Below are positions 44,209 through 53,397 of a DNA stretch of 64,000 nt, piece by piece. The first letter of the stretch is position 1; each line of letters starts with the position of its first letter. The position numbers were made by a program, and so were the translations under genes. This stretch comes from Actinoalloteichus hoggarensis (GTDB lineage: Bacteria; Actinomycetota; Actinomycetes; Mycobacteriales; Pseudonocardiaceae). The notes under the pieces were generated by a model. That model saw only the letters and a list, made by a program, of their open reading frames with translations. It had not been told where the DNA came from and made no database searches. Where the stretch lies: assembly GCF_002234535.1 (NCBI RefSeq), contig NZ_CP022521.1, positions 496,001 to 560,000 of the forward strand. The letters run 5' to 3'.

Positions 44209-45372
44209 TCAGCGCAGGTGGAGCTGGGTGAAGGTGAACCAGGACAGCTCCAGGCGCAGCTGGCGGGAGAAGGGCAGCGGCTCGCCGTACTCGGAACCGT
44301 CGGAGCCGTTCGAGCCCACCTCCTTGAGCACGTGGTTGACGCGATAGAGGGTCGAGGCGGTGGTGTGACCCGCCTCCCGCTCCGCCAGCCCGGCCCGGAG
44401 GGCGTCGACGTCGGTGCAGGACACCTGGATGTCGTCGGTGGCACAGGCGACGTAGACCGAGACGTCCGAAGGCAGCACGGCGGCCACTTCGGCCGGGTCG
44501 TACTGGTCGGCGTCGTGCAGGAACCGCTCGTTCATCGGGTTGAACAGCGGGGCCAGCTCCGGCGGCACCGAGTCGGGCAGCCTGCCTTCCGTCCGCAGCG
44601 ACTCGACGATCTCGGTGAGAGAGGCGAGCAGGGCGTCGGCCTGCTCCCTGGGCAGAAGTCCCGCCTCCACCTGCGCGTGGAGCTGCGCGGTGACCTGGTC
44701 GGTCAGCAGGGTCAGGTACCGCGTGCTCAGCGGCGTCAGCAGTCCGAGCGAGCTGATCGGCGGCACGTCGAGCGTCTCGTCTTGGGCGAGCACGAGCGCG
44801 ATCAAACCGCCCTCGCTGTGGCCGGTGACCATCAGGCGGTCTTGATCGACCTCCGGCTGGTCGGCGAGCAGGCGCAGGCCTTCGGCGGCGTGTTGCACGA
44901 AGACGTCGAAGTCGATGCTCGCCGGGTCCTCGGCGTAGGGGCCGAGTCCCGTCTCACCGCTGCCCAGCTTGTCGTAGCGCAGCGAGGCGATGCCGTTCTT
45001 GGCGAAGGTGTCGGCGAGGCTTCGCAGCGTGCCGATGTCGCCCGGCAGACCTGGGCTGTTTCCCTCGCGGTCGGTCGGCCCGCTGCCCGCGACGAGCAGG
45101 ACGGCGGGCACCGGCTTCCTGGTGTGCGCGGGAAGCCGAAGGCTGCCATGCAGCTCCAACCCGTCGGGTGCGGTGAAGGTGACGTCGCGATCGGTGCCCG
45201 TCCAACTCGTGACGGTGGGCGGCTCCTGTTCGGCATACGCCGCGGCCGAGCCGGCCACGGCGATGGAGGCCGCCGCCAGCACTCCGATCAGGGCGGACAT
45301 GGGCCGTCGCCCGACGGCGGTCGTGTCGTCAGCGGCAGTGTGGTCAGAACCTTCTCGACGGGTACGCATCAT
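44209..45372 (-). CDS. Exported alpha/beta hydrolase
   Basis: A 387-aa secreted or periplasm-side hydrolase. A Sec-type signal peptide (hydrophobic SALIGVLAAASIAVAGSAAAYA) is followed by an alpha/beta hydrolase domain: VAGSGPTDREGNSPGLPGD near the oxyanion site, LRYDKLGSGET, the nucleophile elbow VTGHSEGGLIAL with Ser, and a late His in RVNHVLKEVG. It is similar in layout to YbbK/DUF3887-type esterases. The substrate is unknown. ATG 45372 is supported by GGGAGG five bases upstream; ATG 45369 is adjacent. It converges on paaE. Confidence 0.86.
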   Translation of the reverse strand: MMRTRREGSDHTAADDTTAVGRRPMSALIGVLAAASIAVAGSAAAYAEQEPPTVTSWTGTDRDVTFTAPDGLELHGSLRLPAHTRKPVPAVLLVAGSGPTDREGNSPGLPGDIGTLRSLADTFAKNGIASLRYDKLGSGETGLGPYAEDPASIDFDVFVQHAAEGLRLLADQPEVDQDRLMVTGHSEGGLIALVLAQDETLDVPPISSLGLLTPLSTRYLTLLTDQVTAQLHAQVEAGLLPREQADALLASLTEIVESLRTEGRLPDSVPPELAPLFNPMNERFLHDADQYDPAEVAAVLPSDVSVYVACATDDIQVSCTDVDALRAGLAEREAGHTTASTLYRVNHVLKEVGSNGSDGSEYGEPLPFSRQLRLELSWFTFTQLHLR

Positions 45373-45548
45373 CGGTTCCTCCCTCTCTGGCTCGTCGTGG
45401 CGGCGAAGCTGGGCAACGCCGATTCCCGCCCGAGGAATCCTTCCGCGCTCGCCGTGGCGGCCGGGAGGATCAGCGGACGCATAAAGAGATATCACATAAA
45501 TAGCACCCGTTGGGCCGGTTTCGGAGATCGCGACCTCGGGCGGCCGGT

Positions 45549-46415
45549 TCAGCGGGTCGCCGACCGCCACCACCCGACGACCTCCTCGGCCACCCCCGGC
45601 GCGGCCACCAGCAGGACCTCCGGCGGCGGATCGCCTCGGCGGTCGTCGGCGGCCGAAGGTCGGCGGATCACCGCACCGGCCTCCGAAGCAAGGGCCAGCG
45701 CGCCCGCGACGTCGCGTTCCGGACAGCCGTGCAGCACGGCGGCGCTCACATGACCGAGCGCCACCTGCGTGATCGCCAGCGCGGAGCAGCCGAGGACCCG
45801 CACCCCGGCGTGTGCCTGGGCGGCGAGCCTGGTGAACTCGATCAGGCCCGGCCAGAGACCGGTGCGGGTCAACTCCGTGCACACCACCGCCCCGGCCGTG
45901 GAGCTCCGCCCGCCGCCGAGCGTCACCGGGACGCCGTTCGCCCGCATGCCCCGCCCGCGCGCTCCCGCGTAGACCTGGCCCCGGAACGGGTCCGCGACGG
46001 CGCCGACCAGCGGCCCGGTCTCGTCGAGCATCGCCAGGCTGTAGGCACACCAGGGCACGCCCGCCACGAAGTTCGCGTTGCCGTCGACGGCACTGACCAG
46101 CCAACGCCGGGAACTCGACCGGACGACGCCGTCGAGGCCGGGTGGGTCCGCGCCCGCCGGATCGCCGTCCGCGCCGATCAGCGGGATGTCGGGGAAGTGC
46201 TCGGCGAGCACTCGGCGGGTGTGCCGTTCCAGCGTGCGATGGGTGTCGGTCACCCAGTCGAACGGCGAGTCACGTGCGGCGGGCCGGGCACCGCGGCCCG
46301 CCTTGGCGATGATGACGTCGGCGGCGTCGCCCGCGAGGCGCCCGGCGATCTCCAGCGCCCGGGACAACAGCCCGGGGTCCATCGGCTGCCCTGACACGGA
46401 CGGCATGAGGGTCAT
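45549..46415 (-). CDS. Inositol-monophosphatase-like protein with altered metal site (second copy)
   Basis: A 288-aa FIG-superfamily protein. [12 protein letters not shown] and [11 protein letters not shown] are typical, but the metal motif normally reading DPxDGTxNF is [12 protein letters not shown], so the first Asp is Ser108 and the Thr is Asn. The Glu-Glu motif reads GADGDP. The late [15 protein letters not shown] keeps its Asp. This differs from the changes in the copy at 38985, so the two lost the site in different ways. Function is uncertain. ATG 46415 is chosen; ATGs further in are possible. Confidence 0.78.
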   Translation of the reverse strand: MTLMPSVSGQPMDPGLLSRALEIAGRLAGDAADVIIAKAGRGARPAARDSPFDWVTDTHRTLERHTRRVLAEHFPDIPLIGADGDPAGADPPGLDGVVRSSSRRWLVSAVDGNANFVAGVPWCAYSLAMLDETGPLVGAVADPFRGQVYAGARGRGMRANGVPVTLGGGRSSTAGAVVCTELTRTGLWPGLIEFTRLAAQAHAGVRVLGCSALAITQVALGHVSAAVLHGCPERDVAGALALASEAGAVIRRPSAADDRRGDPPPEVLLVAAPGVAEEVVGWWRSATR

Positions 46416-46794
46416 GCCGCCTTATCGTGACGTCCGCCGGTGTCTCCGATGCGACCAGAAGATGACGTGCGCCAGATCACTGAGCCAAGAGTTCGGATCA
46501 TCGACCTTCCGGTCACCGCGTGCCCGCGCGGGCACGGTCTCGGCGCCGACCGACGCGCCCGGCGCGCCGACCGCCCGCGACGGCACGGGTTTCGAGACAC
46601 GCCGAAGAGTTCGTCGGCGCGTCGTGGCGTGGCCGATGACGCCGATCACAGCTGATCACACAGGGTGCGACGGCGTTCACGGCGATGTCGCGGGACGGCA
46701 GCCGCCGTTCGGAGGTCTCCTCGGCGCCTTCGAGTCGCGGCCGTCCTCGCTCATGGCACCCCATGGCCTGCCCCGCCCCAGTAGGCTGAGCGGC
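46416..46794. other. Intergenic region before menG
   Basis: About 380 bases with no supported gene on either strand. It holds the start region of the minus-strand phosphatase-like gene and, at the right end, the menG promoter. Confidence 0.45.
46782..46787 (+). promoter_or_regulatory. Leaderless -10 box for menG
   Basis: TAGGCT ends 7 bases before GTG 46795; no ribosome site lies between. Confidence 0.5.
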
Positions 46795-47484
46795 GTGGTG
46801 AGGGCAGGCCTGGACAAGAATCCTCGGGAAGTCGCCGACATGTTCGACGGCGTCGCGGAGCACTACGACCGCACGAACACGGTGCTGACCGCCGGGATGG
46901 ATCGTTACTGGCGTCGCGTCACCCTGGGGGCGCTGGCCCCGACTCCCGGCGAGCGGATTCTCGATCTCGCCGCGGGCACTGGGGTGTCCACCGTGGAGAT
47001 CGGCCGGTCCGGCGCCTTCTGCGTCGCCGCGGACTTCTCCCTGGGGATGCTGCGTCGGGGCCGTGACCGCAAGGTGCCGATGGTCGCGGCGGACGGACTG
47101 GCGCTGCCCTTCGCCGACGGTGCCTTCGACGGCCTGACGATCATGTTCGCCCTGCGGAACTTCGCCGACACCGAGGGCGCGCTCCGGGAGATGCACCGGG
47201 TGGTGCGGCCGGGCGGCAGGCTGGTGATCTGCGAGTTCTCCACCCCGCCTTCGCCGCTGTTGCGCGAGCTCTACTTCAAGGGCGTGCTGACCGCGCTGCC
47301 GAAGGTCGCGAACCTGGTGGCCTCGAATCCGGTGGCCTACTCGTACCTGAGCGAGTCGATCCGTGCCTGGCCCGACCAGGAGGGCCTGGCGCGGCTGATC
47401 GGCGACGCGGGTTGGGAACGGGTCGCGTGGCGCGACCTCACCTTCGGGGCGGTCGCCGTGCACCGGGCCACGCGGTCGGCCTGA
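46795..47484 (+). CDS. menG: Demethylmenaquinone methyltransferase
   Basis: A 229-aa SAM-dependent enzyme that makes the last methylation, demethylmenaquinone to menaquinone. UbiE/MenG marks: [21 protein letters not shown], the SAM loop [32 protein letters not shown] and [11 protein letters not shown] second GTG at 46798 is equally possible. It completes the product of MenA and precedes the menJ-type reductase. Confidence 0.95.
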   Translation: MVRAGLDKNPREVADMFDGVAEHYDRTNTVLTAGMDRYWRRVTLGALAPTPGERILDLAAGTGVSTVEIGRSGAFCVAADFSLGMLRRGRDRKVPMVAADGLALPFADGAFDGLTIMFALRNFADTEGALREMHRVVRPGGRLVICEFSTPPSPLLRELYFKGVLTALPKVANLVASNPVAYSYLSESIRAWPDQEGLARLIGDAGWERVAWRDLTFGAVAVHRATRSA

Positions 47485-47495
47485 GTCCGCCGACC
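47474..47495 (+). terminator. Hairpin across the menG stop
   Basis: GGTCGGC (47474-47480) pairs with GCCGACC (47489-47495); the stop codon lies in the 8-base loop. A moderate terminator. Confidence 0.5.
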
Positions 47496-47865
47496 GGCCG
47501 GTGTGAAGCCTTCGTGAGTTTCGTCTCGATCTCGCGCCCGCAGGGGTGCGCGGTCGCCGTCTCGGCGGTTCGACATGGGCGGCGTCCTCGATGTGGAGGG
47601 CGGCCGATCAAGATCGAGAGGACGCCGCGGTCGCGAGGGGTCGCGCCGTGATCGACATCGAGCGGATCCGCTGATCAGGCATGGTCGTCGCGTGTCCGCG
47701 GAGGCTGCCTCGCCCCGGTCCGAGGTCGAGTGAGCGCCTCGCGGCGGAGCCCGTCCGGAAGAGGCAGGCCGACGGGCCGCCACGGGAGGCCGGCGCCTGA
47801 ACGCTCCAGTGGCGGCGTGACCTAGACTCCCCGCAGACTTAGTGAACTCGTTCACAAGGAGCGGA
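47485..47865. other. Intergenic region before the menJ-type gene
   Basis: About 380 bases with no supported gene. Its last part has a -10 like TAGACT (47823-47828), the Rex operator at 47841-47856 and the ribosome site AAGGAG (47856-47861). Confidence 0.5.
47841..47856. promoter_or_regulatory. Rex operator upstream of menJ-nuo
   Basis: AGTGAACTCGTTCACA matches the Streptomyces Rex site TGTGAACnnGTTCACA at every fixed base but the first. It sits 13 bases after a TAGACT -10 box and ends just before the ribosome site, a good position for repression. Rex control of nuo is established in Streptomyces; reach into nuoA-N from here is inference. Confidence 0.8.
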
Positions 47866-49191
47866 ATGAGCGGGGGCGATGACGTGACCTCATCGGGACA
47901 GACCGACAGGCGTCGCGCCGGTGACGACGCCCAGGTCATCGTGGTCGGGGCGGGCCCGGCGGGCGCGACCATGGCCGCGTACCTGGCCAGGGCGGGCGTC
48001 GACGTCCTGATGCTGGAGAAGTCGACCTTCCCCCGGGAGAAGGTCTGCGGTGACGGACTCACCCCTCGCGGGGTCAAGCAGCTCATCGACCTCGGCATCG
48101 ACACCAGCGAAGAGGCGGGCTGGCTGCACAACAAGGGCCTGCGCGTCCTCGGTGGCGGCGTGACGATGGAACTGGACTGGCCGCAGCTGGCCACCTTCCC
48201 GCCCTACGGCGTCGTCCGCCCCCGACAGGACTTCGACCAGCTGCTCGCCGACCATGCGGTCCGCGCGGGCGCCAGGATGCTCCAGAACACCACCGTCACC
48301 GGCGCCGTCGTCGAAGACCGCACCGGTCGGGTCACCGGTGTCCGGGCCAAGACCGGCCCCGAGCGCACGCAGGTCGCCTACCGCGCGCCGCTGGTGATCG
48401 CCTGCGACGGCGTCTCGGCCCGGCTGGCGCTGTCGGTGGGCATCGATAAGCGGGACGACCGCCCGATGGGCGTCGCCGTCCGCCGGTACTACCGCAGTCC
48501 CCGGACCAACGACGACTACCTGGAGTCCCACCTCGAGCTGTGGGACCGCAGCGACCCGGGCGAGCCCCGGCTGCTGCCCGGATACGGCTGGCTGTTCCCG
48601 GTCGGCGACGGCACGGTGAACGCGGGCCTGGGCATCCTCTCCACGTCCAAGGCCTACGGCAGGACCGACTACCGGGCGCTGATGAAGACCTGGCTGGCGG
48701 GCACGCCCGAGGAATGGGGCTTCCGCGAGGAGAACGCCGTCGGGAAGATCCAGGGCGCCGCGCTGCCGATGGGCTTCAACCGGACCCCGCACTACCAGGC
48801 CGGTCTCCTGCTGGTCGGCGACGCGGGCGGGATGGTGAACCCCTTCAACGGCGAGGGGATCGCGTATGCCATGGAGTCGGCCAAGCTGGCCGCCGACTGT
48901 GTGATCCACGCGCTGGCCCGACCCACCGCCGCGTCGCGGGAACAGGCCCTGCGGCACTACCCCGTCGCGGTCCGGCAGGCGCTGGGCGGCTACTACCGCA
49001 TGGGCGGCATCTTCTCGAAGCTGATCGGAAACCCGCTGGTCATGCGCGTCGCGACCCGATACGGGATGCCGATCGAACCCCTGATGCGTCGGTTCGTGCT
49101 GAAGCTGCTCGCGGGTCTCTACGACCCGAAGGACGGCGACGTGATGGACCGGTTGATCACCACCGCCACGCGGCTGACCCCCAGCGCGTGA
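47866..49191 (+). CDS. menJ: Geranylgeranyl reductase family FAD enzyme, probable menaquinone reductase
   Basis: A 441-aa flavoprotein of the geranylgeranyl reductase family. It has the FAD-binding IVVGAGPAGATMAAYLARAG, the family motif EKVCGDGLTPRGVKQL, and GDAGGMVNPFNGEGIAYAMES. Mycobacterial MenJ saturates one double bond of the menaquinone side chain; position between menG and nuoA fits that role, but polyprenyl lipid reduction is an alternative. ATG 47866 is set by AAGGAG; a GTG at 47842 lies inside the Rex operator. Confidence 0.88.
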   Translation: MSGGDDVTSSGQTDRRRAGDDAQVIVVGAGPAGATMAAYLARAGVDVLMLEKSTFPREKVCGDGLTPRGVKQLIDLGIDTSEEAGWLHNKGLRVLGGGVTMELDWPQLATFPPYGVVRPRQDFDQLLADHAVRAGARMLQNTTVTGAVVEDRTGRVTGVRAKTGPERTQVAYRAPLVIACDGVSARLALSVGIDKRDDRPMGVAVRRYYRSPRTNDDYLESHLELWDRSDPGEPRLLPGYGWLFPVGDGTVNAGLGILSTSKAYGRTDYRALMKTWLAGTPEEWGFREENAVGKIQGAALPMGFNRTPHYQAGLLLVGDAGGMVNPFNGEGIAYAMESAKLAADCVIHALARPTAASREQALRHYPVAVRQALGGYYRMGGIFSKLIGNPLVMRVATRYGMPIEPLMRRFVLKLLAGLYDPKDGDVMDRLITTATRLTPSA

Positions 49192-49341
49192 AACCGGCAG
49201 GCAGGCAGCGGTTCGGCCTGCGGCGCACAGCCATCACTTAGGGCTGCCTAACAAGAACGAGACCGAAACCCACCCCTTAGGGTTCCAGCGGATGGCGGCT
49301 CAGCCACCCTGGATGGCAAGGATGAAAGGACGGCGGACGAC
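49192..49341. promoter_or_regulatory. Spacer between menJ and nuoA
   Basis: The 150 bases include a GCAGGC/GCCTGC hairpin (49201-49221) just after menJ and two TAGGG-like boxes (near 49241 and 49277). It may hold a nuo promoter or only a weak terminator with read-through; I cannot decide. Confidence 0.35.
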
Positions 49342-49707
49342 GTGTTGGAGTCTTACCTCCCGCTCGTGTTGCTGTTCGCGTTGGCGGCTCTGTTCGCCTT
49401 GTTCTCGGTGACGGCAGCTCCATACATCGGGCCGCGCCGCTACAACAGGGCCAAGCTCGACGCGTACGAGTGCGGGATCGAACCCTCTCCGCAGCCGGTC
49501 GTCGGCGGTGGCCGGGTCCCGGTCAAGTTCTACCTGACCGGCATGTTGTTCATCCTGTTCGACGTCGAGGTCGTCTTCCTCTACCCCTACGCCGTGGCCC
49601 ACGAGGCACTGGGTGTGTTCGGACTCTTCGCGGTCGGGACCTTCCTCATCGCCGTCACGATCGCCTTCGTCTACGAGTGGCGACTCGGCGGCCTGGACTG
49701 GGATTAG
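49342..49707 (+). CDS. nuoA: NADH-quinone oxidoreductase subunit A
   Basis: A 121-aa membrane subunit of complex I. Three TM segments and the family signature YECGIEPSP with KFYLTGMLFILFDVEVVFLYP, where acidic residues line the quinone/proton path. It opens nuoA to nuoM in standard order. GTG 49342. Confidence 0.95.
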   Translation: MLESYLPLVLLFALAALFALFSVTAAPYIGPRRYNRAKLDAYECGIEPSPQPVVGGGRVPVKFYLTGMLFILFDVEVVFLYPYAVAHEALGVFGLFAVGTFLIAVTIAFVYEWRLGGLDWD

Positions 49708-49746
49708 TCGAGCAGCAGCGGTCGTCGGGGAGGAACGCGAGAGACC

Positions 49747-50298
49747 ATGGGACTTGAAGAGAAACTGCCGAACGGCATCCTGCTGACCAGCGTGGAGAAG
49801 CTGGTCAACTGGACGCGCAAGACGTCGATGTGGCCCGCCACCTTCGGGTTGGCCTGCTGCGCGATCGAGATGATGACCTCCGGCGGATCGCGCTACGACA
49901 TCGCGCGCTTCGGCATGGAGCGGTTCAGCGCCACCCCGCGCCAGGCGGATCTGATGATCGTGGCGGGCCGGGTCACCAACAAGATGGCCCCGGTGCTGCG
50001 GCAGATCTACGACCAGATGCCGGAGCCGCGCTGGGTGCTGGCGATGGGCGTCTGCGCCTCGACCGGAGGCATGTTCAACAACTACGCGGTGGTGCAGGGC
50101 GTCGACCACGTCGTGCCGGTGGACATGTACCTGCCCGGCTGTCCGCCCCGCCCCGAGATGCTGCTGGACGCGATCCTGAAGCTGCACGCGAAGGTGATGG
50201 ACGAGCCGCTCGGCCCGAAGCGCGCCGCCGTGCTCGCCGAGAGCGGCCACCGCACCGAACTGGTGCCCTCCTCGGTTCGTTATGCGAAGAAGAAGTGA
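49747..50298 (+). CDS. nuoB: NADH-quinone oxidoreductase subunit B
   Basis: A 183-aa subunit that holds Fe-S cluster N2, which gives electrons to menaquinone. The paired cysteines are Cys37-Cys38 in [10 protein letters not shown], with further ligands in VCASTGGMF and [12 protein letters not shown]. It lies 39 bases after nuoA and 15 before nuoC. Confidence 0.96.
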   Translation: MGLEEKLPNGILLTSVEKLVNWTRKTSMWPATFGLACCAIEMMTSGGSRYDIARFGMERFSATPRQADLMIVAGRVTNKMAPVLRQIYDQMPEPRWVLAMGVCASTGGMFNNYAVVQGVDHVVPVDMYLPGCPPRPEMLLDAILKLHAKVMDEPLGPKRAAVLAESGHRTELVPSSVRYAKKK

Positions 50299-50313
50299 GC
50301 GGGTGAGGCACTC

Positions 50314-51087
50314 GTGAGTGACGAGATCGACAAGAAGCTTCCGGACCGAGGTCCGCTCGCGGGCGACGGCAGCCTCAGCTCCGCCGAGCTCAGCAGCCGG
50401 GACGAGGCCGAGCACGAGGCACGCGGCGGCGTCGTCGCAGGACGAGCCCGGCAGGGCATGTTCGGCGTGCGCGGCAGCGGTGACACCAGCGGCTACGGCG
50501 GCCTCCGGCTGCCCGCCTACGTCCCGCCCGCCGCGGAGCGGCCGTTCGGCGGCTGGTTCGACGAGATGACCGACGAGCTGTATCTCGCGTTCGGGGAACG
50601 CGGCATCCCGGCGGACGCGATCCAGCAGATCACCATCGACCGCGGTGAGATCACCTTCTACCTGCGGCGTGAGCACCTGCTGGAGACCTGTCGAACGCTG
50701 CGTGACGACCCGGCGCTGCGCTTCGAGCTGTGCAGCTCGGTGTCCGGAGTGGACTACGGCGTCGACGTGCCGATGCGCCTGCACTCGGTGTACCACCTGA
50801 CCTCGATGACGTACCGGCGGCGCATCCGCCTGGAGGTCGCCGTCGACGTCGACGACCCGCACATCCCCAGCGTCGTCGAGGTGTATCCGACGGCGGACTG
50901 GCAGGAGCGCGAGGCCTGGGACATGTTCGGCATCGTCTACGACGGTCACCCGGCGCTGACCCGAATCCTGATGCCCGACGACTGGGACGGCCACCCGCAG
51001 CGCAAGGACTACCCGCTCGGCGGAATCCCGGTGGAGTACAAGGGCGCGGAGATCCCGCCGCCGGACCAGCGGAGGTCCTACTCATGA
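50314..51087 (+). CDS. nuoC: NADH-quinone oxidoreductase subunit C
   Basis: A 257-aa peripheral-arm subunit. The conserved part (about residues 75-250) has [38 protein letters not shown] and [26 protein letters not shown]. The first 70 residues are a polar variable extension. The stop overlaps the nuoD ATG (ATGA). Confidence 0.95.
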   Translation: MSDEIDKKLPDRGPLAGDGSLSSAELSSRDEAEHEARGGVVAGRARQGMFGVRGSGDTSGYGGLRLPAYVPPAAERPFGGWFDEMTDELYLAFGERGIPADAIQQITIDRGEITFYLRREHLLETCRTLRDDPALRFELCSSVSGVDYGVDVPMRLHSVYHLTSMTYRRRIRLEVAVDVDDPHIPSVVEVYPTADWQEREAWDMFGIVYDGHPALTRILMPDDWDGHPQRKDYPLGGIPVEYKGAEIPPPDQRRSYS

Positions 51088-52505
51088 GCAGAACGCACAG
51101 CACCAGCCCCGAGGCCGAGGGCGGCGACACGGTCGCCGACGTCACCACGGGCACCGACACCAGCCCGGCGGGACAGTCCGGCGGCCGCGACCCGTACGAG
51201 GCCACCTCGCGGCGGACCACCGAGGGTCAGGTCTACAACGTCAGCGGCGGCGACTGGGACGAGATCCCGACCTCCGCCGACAACGACGAGCGCATCGTCA
51301 TCAACATGGGCCCTCAGCACCCGTCCACGCACGGCGTGCTGCGGCTCGTGCTGGAGCTCGAAGGCGAGACCGTCACCGAGTCCCGTGCGGTGATCGGCTA
51401 CCTGCACACCGGCATCGAGAAGAACACCGAGTACCGGACCTGGACGCAGGGCGTCACGTTCGTGACGCGGATGGACTATCTCGCGCCGCTGCACAACGAG
51501 ACCGCCTACTGCCTCGGCGTGGAGAAGCTGCTCGGCATCACCGCACCGCGTCGCGCCGACATCATCCGTGTGCTGCTCATGGAGCTCAACCGGATGAGCT
51601 CGCACCTGGTCTACCTGGCCACCGGCGGCATGGAGCTCGGCTCCACCACCGGCATGGTGTTCGGCTTCCGGGAGCGCGAGGAGGTCCTGCACCTCCTGGA
51701 GTTCCTGACCGGCCTGCGGATGAACCACGCCTTCATCCGACCCGGCGGCACCGCGCAGGACCTCCCCGTGGGCTATGAGAAGAAGATCCGCGACTTCCTG
51801 AAGGTCATGGAGAAGCGGATGAAGGACTACGACAACCTGTTCACGGGCCAGCCGATCTGGCGGCGCAGGCTGGGCGGCGTCGGGTACCTCTCGCTGGACG
51901 GCTGTCTCCAGCTCGGCGTCACCGGACCGATCCTGCGCTCCGCCGGACTGGCCTGGGACCTGCGCAAGGTCCAGCCGTACTGCGGGTACGAGGAGTACGA
52001 GTTCGACGTCCCGACGCTCACCGAGGGCGACGCCTTCGCGAGGTATCTCCTGCGTGTCGAGGAGATCCACCAGTCGATGCGCATCATCGAGCAGACGTTG
52101 CCCAAGCTCGCGGAGACCGAGGGCGAGCCGGTGATGGTCGCCGACGGCAAGATCGCCTGGCCCGCGAAGCTCACCATCGGTCCGGACGGCCTCGGCAACT
52201 CGCTGGAGCACGTGCGCAAGATCATGGGCCAGTCGATGGAGTCGTTGATCCATCACTTCAAGCTGGTCACCGAGGGCTTCGACGTGCCTGCGGGCCAGGT
52301 CTACGTGCCGGTCGAGTCGCCCCGCGGCGAACTGGGCTACCACCTGGTCTCCGACGGCGGCACCCGACCGATGCGCGTGCACGTCAGGGAGCCGAGCTTC
52401 GTGAACCTCCAGGCGTTCCCGGCGATGACCGAGGGCGGCCTGATCGCGGACGCCATCGTGTCGGTGGCCTCAATCGACCCGGTGATGGGTGGTGTGGACC
52501 GGTGA
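51084..52505 (+). CDS. nuoD: NADH-quinone oxidoreductase subunit D
   Basis: A 473-aa subunit (49-kDa homologue) forming the quinone pocket with NuoB. It has [36 protein letters not shown], the late [15 protein letters not shown] and DPVMGGVDR at the end. The first 60 residues are a low-complexity extension. It overlaps nuoC and nuoE by 4 bases each. Confidence 0.96.
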   Translation: MSRTHSTSPEAEGGDTVADVTTGTDTSPAGQSGGRDPYEATSRRTTEGQVYNVSGGDWDEIPTSADNDERIVINMGPQHPSTHGVLRLVLELEGETVTESRAVIGYLHTGIEKNTEYRTWTQGVTFVTRMDYLAPLHNETAYCLGVEKLLGITAPRRADIIRVLLMELNRMSSHLVYLATGGMELGSTTGMVFGFREREEVLHLLEFLTGLRMNHAFIRPGGTAQDLPVGYEKKIRDFLKVMEKRMKDYDNLFTGQPIWRRRLGGVGYLSLDGCLQLGVTGPILRSAGLAWDLRKVQPYCGYEEYEFDVPTLTEGDAFARYLLRVEEIHQSMRIIEQTLPKLAETEGEPVMVADGKIAWPAKLTIGPDGLGNSLEHVRKIMGQSMESLIHHFKLVTEGFDVPAGQVYVPVESPRGELGYHLVSDGGTRPMRVHVREPSFVNLQAFPAMTEGGLIADAIVSVASIDPVMGGVDR

Positions 52506-53299
52506 CGAGTCATTCCGAGCAGGCCGCCGAGGCGGGCGCGCGGACGAGCGGTACGACGGCGGACACGGCGGAGACCGCCCGGCCGATCGAGCAGCCCGAC
52601 GCCGCCCTGTTCGACGGTATCCGGGAGAAGGCCGCGCAGGTCGTCGCCCGCTATCCGCAGTCCCGGTCGGCGCTGCTGCCGCTGCTGCACCTGGTGCAGT
52701 CCGTCGAGGGCTGTGTCACGCAGGCGGGCATCGCGTTCTGCGCCGAGCAGCTTGATCTGAGCACCGCCGAGGTCAGCGCGGTGGCGACGTTCTACACGAT
52801 GTACAAGCGTCGACCGTGCGGTGAGCATCTGGTCAGCGTGTGCACCAACGCGTTGTGCGCCACGCTGGGCGGCGACGACGTCTATGCCAGGCTCAAGGAG
52901 CGGCTGGGCGTCGGTCACGAGGAGACCGCGGGCGAGCCGGGCACGCCGGGCTCGATCACCCTGGAGCACGCCGAGTGTCTGGCGGCCTGCGACCTGGGGC
53001 CGGTCCTCCAGGTGAACTACGAGTACTTCGACAACCAGACGCCGGAGTCGGCGCTGGAACTCGTGGAGGCGTTGCAGCGCGGTGAGCGCCCGACCCCGAC
53101 CAGGGGCGCGCCGCTCACCGACTTCAAGCAGGCGGAGCTCCAGCTCGCGGGCTTCTTCGAGGGGCGCGACTCCGACATCGCGGGACCGTCGGCCTCCGAC
53201 GAGACGGTGCGGGGAGCACGGATCGCGGCCGAGCGGAGCTGGACCGCACCGCCGATGCCGGAGGACGCCGAGCTTCCTCCGGTCCCGGAGAAGAAGTGA
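52502..53299 (+). CDS. nuoE: NADH-quinone oxidoreductase subunit E
   Basis: A 265-aa subunit with a thioredoxin-like 2Fe-2S domain: ligands Cys114 and Cys119 (CTNALC), Cys159 and Cys163 (CLAAC). It is longer than the E. coli protein because of a 35-residue N-terminal and an about 70-residue C-terminal low-complexity extension. GTG 52502 overlaps the nuoD stop. The TGA overlaps an ATG at 53299 that opens a 32-codon frame to nuoF. Confidence 0.94.
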   Translation: MTSHSEQAAEAGARTSGTTADTAETARPIEQPDAALFDGIREKAAQVVARYPQSRSALLPLLHLVQSVEGCVTQAGIAFCAEQLDLSTAEVSAVATFYTMYKRRPCGEHLVSVCTNALCATLGGDDVYARLKERLGVGHEETAGEPGTPGSITLEHAECLAACDLGPVLQVNYEYFDNQTPESALELVEALQRGERPTPTRGAPLTDFKQAELQLAGFFEGRDSDIAGPSASDETVRGARIAAERSWTAPPMPEDAELPPVPEKK

Positions 53300-53397
53300 T
53301 GCGCGCGTCGAGACCCGTAGGGCTGTCGAGAACCGCGTGGTGTCCGACGCCGGTCGGCTGGCGCCGGGTGGGCAAGCAGGGAGTAGAACGGCGATGA
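53299..53397 (+). CDS. Possible 32-codon coupled ORF between nuoE and nuoF
   Basis: ATG 53299 overlaps the nuoE stop (TGATG) and the TGA at 53395-53397 overlaps the nuoF ATG (ATGA). The peptide is basic (about seven Arg) and uses codons rare here (AGA twice, GTA twice), so it may not be a functional protein. It might instead carry ribosomes from nuoE to nuoF across a 94-base gap. Confidence 0.25.
   Translation: MRASRPVGLSRTAWCPTPVGWRRVGKQGVERR

Noticed and set aside
47842-47865. GTG 47842 as the start of the menJ-type gene
   Set aside because: It lies inside the Rex operator palindrome and has no ribosome site, while ATG 47866 follows AAGGAG.
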